NCBI GenBank assembly: GCA_033763695.1
Contig: JANRKB010000022.1
Location: forward strand, 1-36,539
Length of the DNA stretch: 36,539 nt
Direction of reading: 5' to 3'
Source: JANRKB01 sp033763695
GTDB taxonomy: Bacteria > Planctomycetota > Phycisphaerae > Phycisphaerales > UBA1924
Position 1 is the first letter of the stretch. Each line of letters starts with the position of its first letter. The notes below the pieces were generated by a model that searched no databases, had not been told where the DNA came from, and saw only the letters and a list, made by a program, of their open reading frames with translations. Shown in pieces: positions 30,618 through 36,539 of the stretch. Made by a program: the position numbers and the translations under genes.

Positions 30618-31654
30618 ATGCCGCGTGCCGACTGCGTGTGCCGCTGGCTGCGATCGTGCTCGCGTGCTCGACGTTCTTGTCGGGCCCAAGCGTCGCTTCG
30701 GCGCAGCAGTTCGGGCCGCCGATTGACGGGCCCGCGGCGACGAGCTCTGCCGCGCCGGGCGAACTGGCGAACATCAATCCGATCCTGGTGCTCGACAGTG
30801 TTGCGCGGGCGATGCCGGGTGGTGGGGCGGGCGGCAGCGAGAGCGCGGCGAATGTCCCATCACGCGAAGGTAGGTTGAGCAGCGGTGTTTCGGGACCGAT
30901 CAGCATTTTGCTGCTGCTGACAGTGATCACGCTCGCGCCGTCGATCATCCTCATGACGACGTGCTTCATGCGGATCATCATCGTGCTGGGTTTGCTGAAA
31001 CAGGCGATTGGAGCCCAGTCGATCCCGCCGCCGCAGGTGATCACCGCGCTGGCGATGTTCATGACGCTGCTGGTGATGTCGCCGACGATTGATCGGATCA
31101 ACACCGAGGCGATCGCGCCGTATCGCGCGGGCGAGATTCGCGATCCGGAAGTGCTGTGGAACAAGGCCAAGCAGCCGGTACGCGACTTCATGTTCGATCA
31201 GATCGATGCAACGGGGAACTGGTCGTCGCTCTACATGGTGATGGAGTATCGCGGCGTGGACATCTCCGAACCGGAAAAACTCACCCGCGCTGATGTCGAC
31301 ATGGTCGCGCTGATTCCGGCGTTCATGCTGAGCGAACTGAAGACGGCGTTCCTGATGGGGTTCCGCGTTTATCTGCCGTTCCTGGTGATCGACATCGTGA
31401 TCAGCACGCTGCTGATCTCGATGAGCATGATGATGCTGCCGCCGGTGTTGATCAGTTTGCCGTTCAAGCTGCTGCTGTTTGTGCTGGTTGATGGCTGGAC
31501 GCTTCTCGCGGGCAGCCTGATGCACAGCTTTGCCACGGCGGGCGGAGCGAAAGTGAGCATGGCGGTGCCGTGGACGGTGGAGGCGGTTGCGAACGTATCG
31601 CAGTTGCTGCCGACGGCGCAGCACTCAGTTGCGTGGCTGATGGGGTATGCGTGA
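30614..31654 (+). CDS. fliP: Flagellar export gate protein FliP
   Basis: Core subunit of the FliP5-FliQ4-FliR1 export gate. In the 346-aa product, a cleavable signal peptide (about 1-30, ..SGPSVASAQQ) and a ~65-residue variable segment precede the conserved domain. Family blocks are FMRIIIVLGLLKQAIGAQ, IPAFMLSELKTAFLMGF and LVIDIVISTLLISMSMMMLP. It has four membrane spans after the signal peptide. The variable segment before the first span and a ~40-residue C-terminal tail make it longer than the usual ~245-260 aa. It starts within the fliO stop (ATGA overlap) and is followed by fliQ after 61 bp. Confidence 0.96.
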   Translation: MNAACRLRVPLAAIVLACSTFLSGPSVASAQQFGPPIDGPAATSSAAPGELANINPILVLDSVARAMPGGGAGGSESAANVPSREGRLSSGVSGPISILLLLTVITLAPSIILMTTCFMRIIIVLGLLKQAIGAQSIPPPQVITALAMFMTLLVMSPTIDRINTEAIAPYRAGEIRDPEVLWNKAKQPVRDFMFDQIDATGNWSSLYMVMEYRGVDISEPEKLTRADVDMVALIPAFMLSELKTAFLMGFRVYLPFLVIDIVISTLLISMSMMMLPPVLISLPFKLLLFVLVDGWTLLAGSLMHSFATAGGAKVSMAVPWTVEAVANVSQLLPTAQHSVAWLMGYA

Positions 31655-31715
31655 CGGTGTCGCGTTGGATGCGGAGTCTTGAGCGGCTGGCTGTGGTCAG
31701 AAGGGACTGAACGTC

Positions 31716-31970
31716 ATGGGTGATGAGACGACCATTGAACTTGTGCGACAGGCGCTGATCATCTCGCTGAAGATCGCGGCTCCGATTCTGCTCGCGGGCG
31801 TTGTCGTGGGGTTGGTCATCAGTTTGCTGCAATCGGTGACGAGCATCCAGGATCAGACGATCAGCCTTGTGCCCAAGCTGGTGATCATGGTGCTGGCGGC
31901 GGTGGTGCTCATTCCGTGGATCACGCAGCGGCTGATTGACTACACGCAGGAGTTGTTCCGGCTGTTCTGA
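31716..31970 (+). CDS. fliQ: Flagellar export gate protein FliQ
   Basis: 84-aa two-span membrane subunit of the export gate, of normal family length. Hydrophobic hairpin at about 17-38 and 52-70, with the conserved QSVTSIQDQTISLVPK turn between them. ATG 31716 follows an AGGGA-like site. It lies between fliP and fliR, 39 bp before fliR. Confidence 0.96.
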   Translation: MGDETTIELVRQALIISLKIAAPILLAGVVVGLVISLLQSVTSIQDQTISLVPKLVIMVLAAVVLIPWITQRLIDYTQELFRLF

Positions 31971-32009
31971 CGTTGAGGTCTTTGGTTTCGCGGGCACTTT
32001 GCATCTGTC

Positions 32010-32810
32010 ATGCCACTCCTTGAGCACGCCATCCCGTTTGTTCTGGTGCTCTTCCGTATCGCGGGGGTGTTCTTGGCCGCGCCGCTGCTGTCGAGCACGA
32101 TGGTGCCGATGCGGTTCAAGGCGATGATCTCGATCATGCTTGCGGCGGTGGTGTATCCGTCGCTGCCGAGCGCGATGCAGATGTCGCCGTCGATGGACGT
32201 CTTCGCGCTGCTGCCGATGGCGGTGGCGGAGGCGCTCATCGGGTTCGTGATCGGCGTGCTGGCATCGGTGCCGCTGCAATGTTTGGAAGCGAGCGGCACA
32301 CTGATGGGCCAGCAGATGGGCTTTGGTCTTGCACGCATCTACAACCCCGAGCTTGATGCCGAAGTCGATCTGCTCGGGCAGTTGATGTTCTACCTGGGAT
32401 TTGGCGGTTTTCTGGTGTTCGGCGGCCTTGCCCATCTTGTCGGCGCGGTGATCGAGACGTTTCGGCGGGTTCCGATCGGCGGGAGCGGGCTTGTGAGTGC
32501 GCCGCTGGAGGGTTTTCTCGCGTTGCTGCTCGCGGGGCTTGAGCTCGCGCTGCGTGTGAGCGCGCCAGTGACCGCGATCATCCTGCTGCTGGTCATTATC
32601 TTTGGTGTGATTGGCAAGACGATGCCGCAGATGAATGTGATGAACATCGCGTTCACGTTCAAGGTGGCGGCGGGGTTGGGCGTGATCGCGCTGGCGACGT
32701 ACAGCATGGCCGATGCCGCGGGCGACGGTGTGACGCGGGCTTTCCGGGCGGTTGAACACTGGGTGCATGACCTTGGCACGACGCCAACGCAGATTGCAGA
32801 TGCTCGATAA
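32010..32810 (+). CDS. fliR: Flagellar export gate protein FliR
   Basis: 266-aa polytopic subunit completing the FliPQR gate and contacting FlhB. It has about six membrane spans. Conserved features include the N-terminal FRIAGVFLAAPLLSSTMVP stretch, MGQQMGFG near residue 100, and the C-terminal PQMNVMNIAFTFKVAAGLGV. Length is normal. No ribosome-binding site is evident before ATG 32010, suggesting coupling to fliQ. flhB follows after 49 bp. Confidence 0.95.
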   Translation: MPLLEHAIPFVLVLFRIAGVFLAAPLLSSTMVPMRFKAMISIMLAAVVYPSLPSAMQMSPSMDVFALLPMAVAEALIGFVIGVLASVPLQCLEASGTLMGQQMGFGLARIYNPELDAEVDLLGQLMFYLGFGGFLVFGGLAHLVGAVIETFRRVPIGGSGLVSAPLEGFLALLLAGLELALRVSAPVTAIILLLVIIFGVIGKTMPQMNVMNIAFTFKVAAGLGVIALATYSMADAAGDGVTRAFRAVEHWVHDLGTTPTQIADAR

Positions 32811-32859
32811 CGAGCGACGCGGAACGCGCGACGAGAACTGTGCAGGAGATTGAGGTTCG

Positions 32860-33927
32860 ATGGCCGACGAGATGGGAGAACGCACCGAGGACCCGACGCC
32901 GCGGCGGCTGAGTGAAGCCCGCGAGCGCGGCCAGATCGCCAAGAGCCAGGATCTCTCGGGTGCGATCGACCTGATCGGTGCAGCCTTGCTCATCGTGGTG
33001 TTCGGCGGCCTGCTTCTCAAGTCGATGGGCGTGGCAATGCGGCAGATCCTTCAGGATCCAAGCGGCCTCGTCGTCACCAACATCGACGCGATGTTGGACA
33101 CACTGACTCATTCGATGGCGCAGTCGCTGATCACGCTCGCGCCGTTTCTGGTTGGCCTCGTGGTGATCGGGCTGCTGTCGCAGATGATCCAGGTCGGCTT
33201 TCTGTTTACGACCAAACCGCTGGAGCCGAACTTTGAGAAGCTCAATCCGATCGCGGGGTTCGGCAAGCTCTTTGCCATGCGCAACGTCGTGAAGACGGGG
33301 CTGAACACCGTCAAGATGGCGGTGGCGATGGGGATCGGCGGGCTGGTGATTGCAAAGCAGCTTCCAATGATCATCGCGCTGCCGCAGCTTGAGATGGTGC
33401 CCGCGCTGACGATGGCTGGTGCGCTGGCCACAGAGTTGACTGCGTGGATCTTGATGATTCTGCTGGTTGTCGGCGTGGCGGACTGGCTGTATCAGCGCTT
33501 CCAGCACATGCGCGATCTGCGCATGACCAAGCAGCAGGTGAAGGAAGAACGCCGCGACATGGACGGCGATCCGATGATCAAGGCGCGGCGGTTCAAGGTC
33601 ATGCGCGAGATCTTGGCGCAGCGGACGCGTCAGGCCGTGCCGACGGCGGACGTGATCATCACCAACCCGACGCACTTCTCGGTGGCGATCAAGTATGACC
33701 AGGAGAAGATGCGGGCGCCGAAGGTTGTTGCGAAGGGTGTTGATCATCTGGCGATGCAGATCCGCCAGATCGCGATGACGCACGAGATCCCGATTGTTGA
33801 ACGCCCGCCGCTGGCGCGAGCGCTGTACTACGGCGTCGAAGTGGGGCGCGAGATTCCTGAGGAGCAGTATCAGGCGGTCGCGGAAATTCTGGCGTACGTG
33901 TACAGACTGGAGAAGCAGGCGGCGTGA
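32860..33927 (+). CDS. flhB: Flagellar export apparatus switch protein FlhB
   Basis: Membrane protein that switches export specificity from rod/hook to filament substrates by autocleavage. In the 355-aa product, the N-terminal EDPTPRRLSEARERGQIAKS segment is family-typical. Four membrane spans lie between about 35 and 210, and the C-terminal cytoplasmic domain carries the self-cleavage motif NPTH at 269-272. GAGG four nt and AGGAG eleven nt upstream support ATG 32860. It lies in the canonical order before flhA. Confidence 0.97.
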   Translation: MADEMGERTEDPTPRRLSEARERGQIAKSQDLSGAIDLIGAALLIVVFGGLLLKSMGVAMRQILQDPSGLVVTNIDAMLDTLTHSMAQSLITLAPFLVGLVVIGLLSQMIQVGFLFTTKPLEPNFEKLNPIAGFGKLFAMRNVVKTGLNTVKMAVAMGIGGLVIAKQLPMIIALPQLEMVPALTMAGALATELTAWILMILLVVGVADWLYQRFQHMRDLRMTKQQVKEERRDMDGDPMIKARRFKVMREILAQRTRQAVPTADVIITNPTHFSVAIKYDQEKMRAPKVVAKGVDHLAMQIRQIAMTHEIPIVERPPLARALYYGVEVGREIPEEQYQAVAEILAYVYRLEKQAA

Positions 33928-33944
33928 TGCGCGCGTGAGTGAGC

Positions 33945-36137
33945 ATGGCGAAGGCACGACCCAAACCCGCCGCAGTTGCGGCCGCTCCGAGTGAGGCGGC
34001 GTCGCCGCTCGTGTTGCCGGCGTGGCTGCACAAGCTCAAGAGCTATCGCGGACTGTTCGTGCCGGTGGCGTTTGTTTCAATGCTGGCGGTGATCCTGATT
34101 CCGCTGCCGCCGGTGATCATGGACGTTTTGATCGCGCTGAACATCAGCCTGTCGATCATCATTCTGCTGACGACGATCTACATGGAGCACCCGCTGGACT
34201 TCAGCGTGTTCCCGTCGCTGCTCTTGGCGACGACGCTCTTCCGGCTTGTGTTGAACATCGCTTCGACGCGATTGATCTTGACAGCGGATGCGGCGACGCC
34301 CGAGGCTGCCGCGGCGGTCGCGGGGCATGTGATCATGGCCTTCGGCGAGTTTGTCGCGGGCAAGTCGTTGTTTGTTGGTGTGGTGCTGTTCCTGATCTTG
34401 GTGATCGTGCAGTTTGTGGTGATCACCAAGGGTGCGACACGCATTGCTGAGGTTGCCGCCCGATTCACGCTCGATGCGATGCCCGGTAAACAGATGGCGA
34501 TCGACTCGGACTTGAACGCGGGCGTGATTGATGAGAATGAGGCGCGTCGTCGGCGTGCACGCGTCGCGCAGGAAGCCGACTTCTTCGGCGCGATGGACGG
34601 TGCCGGCAAGTTCGTGCGCGGCGATGCGATCGCTGGTCTGATCATCACGGCGGTGAACGTCGTGGGCGGCTTTGCCGTGGGCATGATCGATCGCGGATGG
34701 CCCGCAGATCAGACGGCGTCGGTGTTCACGAAACTCACGATCGGCGACGGCCTTACGAGCCAGATTCCGTCGTTCATCATCGCGATCGCATCGGCGCTGA
34801 TCGTGACGCGATCGGGTTCAAAGGAGCAGTTGGGCGAGGAGCTGGCGGATCAGGTCGTGAGTCAGCCCAAGGGCCTGATGGTGACGGCGGGCTTCCTGGT
34901 GGCGCTGGCGTTTACGCCGCTGCCTTCGCTGCCGCTACTGGCGACGGCGGGCGCGCTGGCGGGTCTGTCATACATCATGACGTCGGCGCGGCGCAAGGGG
35001 ATGGAGCAGCAGCAACAGCAGAAGGCCGCGGCCGCGCCGAAGACGAATGAGCCGCCGCCGGTTGAAACGCTGCTCAAGGTGGACACGCTCGAGCTTGAGG
35101 TCGGGTACGCGTTGGTGTCGCTCGTGGATACGCATCAGGGCGGCGATTTGCTGGATCGCATCTCGGCGATTCGCCGCTCGCTCGCGGTTGAACTGGGGCT
35201 GGTGATGCCGCCGGTGCGCATCCGCGACAACATGCAGCTTCCGGCGACGCAGTATCGCGTGAAGATCCGCAACAGCGTGGTGGCCGAGGGTGACACGCGG
35301 CCTGGCAAGCTGCTCGCGATGGACTCGGGGATCGCAAGCGGCCAGATCCAGGGCGAGCGCACGCGCGAGCCGGCGTTTGGGTTGGATGCGTACTGGATTG
35401 AGCCGGCCCTGCGCAGCCGCGCGGAGACGATGAACTACACGGTGGTTGAGCCGTCGGCGGTGCTGGCGACGCACATGACGGAGATCGTCAAGCGTCACGC
35501 CGACGAACTGCTGACGCGCGAAGAAGTGGGCAACCTGCTCGAGCAACTCAAGCAGAAGACGCCCAAGCTGGTCGAGGAGACGGTGCCGGCGATCATCAAG
35601 GCGGCGGACTTGCAGAAGGTCTTGCAGAACCTGCTTCGCGAGCGCGTGCCGATCCGCGATCTGGAGACAATCCTCGAAACGCTCGCGGACTGGGGCGCGA
35701 AGACCAAGGACCTCGATGTGTTGACGGAGTACGTGCGCAACGGCCTGCGCCGCTCGATCTGTCAGCAGTATGCTCAGCCGGGCGATCACGGGCGCATGAA
35801 GCTGCTGTGCGTGACGCTCGATCCGACGCTGGAGGATCTGATCAACGGTTACATCGATCGCGGCGCGGGCGGCACGGTGGTGAGCATCCCCGCACGCGTG
35901 GCGGCGAAGGTTGCCGAGCAGATTGTTACGGCACTTGGGATGGTGACGAGCGCGGGCGCCGCGCCGGTCGTGATTGCTTCGCCGCAGGTGCGGGCGGTGG
36001 TTCGTCAGATCGTTGAACCGAACCTGCCGGGCGTGGCGGTTCTGGGGTACAACGAGATCGTGACGGGCGTGGATGTGGAGTCGGTCGCGCTGGTGATGCC
36101 GCCGGCGATGGCGGGCGTCGCGTCAGCGGCGGCGTGA
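33945..36137 (+). CDS. flhA: Flagellar export apparatus protein FlhA
   Basis: Nonameric export-gate ion channel and substrate/chaperone docking platform. In the 730-aa product, about eight membrane spans lie in the first 330 residues. The FHIPEP-family signature (TRIAEVAARFTLDAMPGKQM) is near 166-185, and the large cytoplasmic domain is C-terminal after a Gln-rich linker (EQQQQQKAAA) near 345-355. ATG 33945 is chosen; GTG 33939 two codons upstream is possible and neither has a clear ribosome-binding site. It is the last gene of the cluster seen here; flhF/flhG, which often follow, are not present. Confidence 0.97.
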   Translation: MAKARPKPAAVAAAPSEAASPLVLPAWLHKLKSYRGLFVPVAFVSMLAVILIPLPPVIMDVLIALNISLSIIILLTTIYMEHPLDFSVFPSLLLATTLFRLVLNIASTRLILTADAATPEAAAAVAGHVIMAFGEFVAGKSLFVGVVLFLILVIVQFVVITKGATRIAEVAARFTLDAMPGKQMAIDSDLNAGVIDENEARRRRARVAQEADFFGAMDGAGKFVRGDAIAGLIITAVNVVGGFAVGMIDRGWPADQTASVFTKLTIGDGLTSQIPSFIIAIASALIVTRSGSKEQLGEELADQVVSQPKGLMVTAGFLVALAFTPLPSLPLLATAGALAGLSYIMTSARRKGMEQQQQQKAAAAPKTNEPPPVETLLKVDTLELEVGYALVSLVDTHQGGDLLDRISAIRRSLAVELGLVMPPVRIRDNMQLPATQYRVKIRNSVVAEGDTRPGKLLAMDSGIASGQIQGERTREPAFGLDAYWIEPALRSRAETMNYTVVEPSAVLATHMTEIVKRHADELLTREEVGNLLEQLKQKTPKLVEETVPAIIKAADLQKVLQNLLRERVPIRDLETILETLADWGAKTKDLDVLTEYVRNGLRRSICQQYAQPGDHGRMKLLCVTLDPTLEDLINGYIDRGAGGTVVSIPARVAAKVAEQIVTALGMVTSAGAAPVVIASPQVRAVVRQIVEPNLPGVAVLGYNEIVTGVDVESVALVMPPAMAGVASAAA

Positions 36138-36227
36138 GCATGTGTTAACTCTGTGGCCGGAGATTCGAGAACTGCCACGCTGATCGTGCGACCGCAGGTG
36201 CGGCTGGCAGATCGGGCAAGCATGCAC

Positions 36228-36247
36228 AAAAGTCGAACTGGACTTTT
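36228..36247 (+). terminator. Weak hairpin downstream of flhA
   Basis: AAAAGTC pairs with GACTTTT around a 6-nt loop, 90 bp past flhA, ending in TTTT. The stem has only three G-C pairs, so termination would be weak. The surrounding 36138-36360 interval shows no gene. Confidence 0.35.
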
Positions 36248-36362
36248 CAGCCCTAGAGACTCTCGACGGCTCTGTCGCGGCATGTTGCGTCGCTGCGAGA
36301 TTTTCTCGTGACGCCGCCCGGCAAACGCGAGCGGCTTGCGCGCCAGAGCGCGATAACTCGCC

Positions 36363-36391
36363 AAAAGAAAAGACCCACGCAAGGTGGGTCT
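36363..36391 (-). terminator. Intrinsic terminator for a minus-strand transcript entering from the right edge
   Basis: AGACCCAC/GTGGGTCT, an 8-bp stem with a 5-nt loop. On the minus strand it is followed by CTTTTCTTTT. The plus side has only TCTT, so the minus direction is favoured. Confidence 0.75.
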
Positions 36392-36539
36392 CTTGTCGAA
36401 GCGGAGATTATTCTCCACCGCTTAAACCTTCAGTCCAAGCGGCGGAGGCCTCAGGGGGCGGTAGGACGCTACCGCTTCCCCGACCGCCACAGCAAGCCCG
36501 AAGAAGCAGGCAACATCTTCCCCAGATGCCAACGCCCAA
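36392..36539 (-). ncRNA. Candidate structured RNA 3' region, or tail of a minus-strand gene
   Basis: On the minus strand, just before the terminator, strong hairpins lie in series. An 11-bp stem pairs 36413-36423 with 36437-36447 (one pair is G-U on the minus strand but A-C on the plus strand). A 7-bp GCGGTAG/CTACCGC stem has outer GGGG/CCCC arms (36454-36481), and a weaker stem is near 36506-36530. One minus frame is also open from the edge to TAA at 36422-36424 (38 codons, ending PLRPPPLGLKV), so a partial protein gene is the alternative. I found no tmRNA, RNase P or SRP signature in this part. Confidence 0.35.

Noticed and set aside
36005..36418. 137-codon minus-strand open frame at the end of flhA
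   Set aside because: Largely antisense to flhA, lies past a minus-strand terminator, and its product shows no domain.

Overview
The window is GC-rich, tightly packed bacterial chromosome. It most resembles a planctomycete, probably class Phycisphaerae. Three things point there: secreted proteins ending in paired dockerin-like EF-hand repeats closed by Gly-Cys, small membrane proteins with CxCG...CPECG zinc ribbons, and type IV pilus and flagellar genes side by side. The assignment is inference from gene content; no rRNA is present.

Left third (1-11902), housekeeping. A 5'-truncated HtrA-type periplasmic protease converges on an ABC-F ATPase, which lies behind pheT (phenylalanyl-tRNA synthetase beta, without its N-terminal tRNA-binding domain). 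Diverging from pheT is an ECF sigma factor overlapping a membrane anti-sigma factor by ATGA. Then come alaS (a markedly eukaryote-like alanyl-tRNA synthetase), tRNA-Gly(UCC) and, on the minus strand, obg.

Middle (11903-18168). Three consecutive zinc-ribbon membrane-protein genes share a duplicated 88-bp 5' end. They are followed by fabD, a lipoprotein gene and fabG, then a convergent receiver-like gene. This block is bounded by two arrays of perfect hairpins that are partly inverted copies of each other.

18169-21634: three minus-strand paralogues encoding secreted proteins with Gly-Cys-terminated dockerin-like tails, separated by intrinsic terminators.

21901-28550: a type IV pilus cluster: pilT (retraction ATPase), pilC (platform protein), a pilin-like protein, a very large PilX-like protein (about 970 residues) with calcium-loop motifs, and a second pilin-like protein. 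28803-36137: the flagellar switch and export-gate genes fliN-fliO-fliP-fliQ-fliR-flhB-flhA. The right edge holds a minus-strand intrinsic terminator preceded by strong stem-loops, either the 3' end of a structured RNA or the tail of a gene that enters from outside.

Two modes of gene start are visible. pheT, obg, two zinc-ribbon genes, fabD and the receiver-like gene have a TANNNT hexamer 6-8 nt before the start codon, which predicts leaderless mRNAs. The pilus, secreted-protein and several flagellar genes instead carry GGAG-type ribosome-binding sites.
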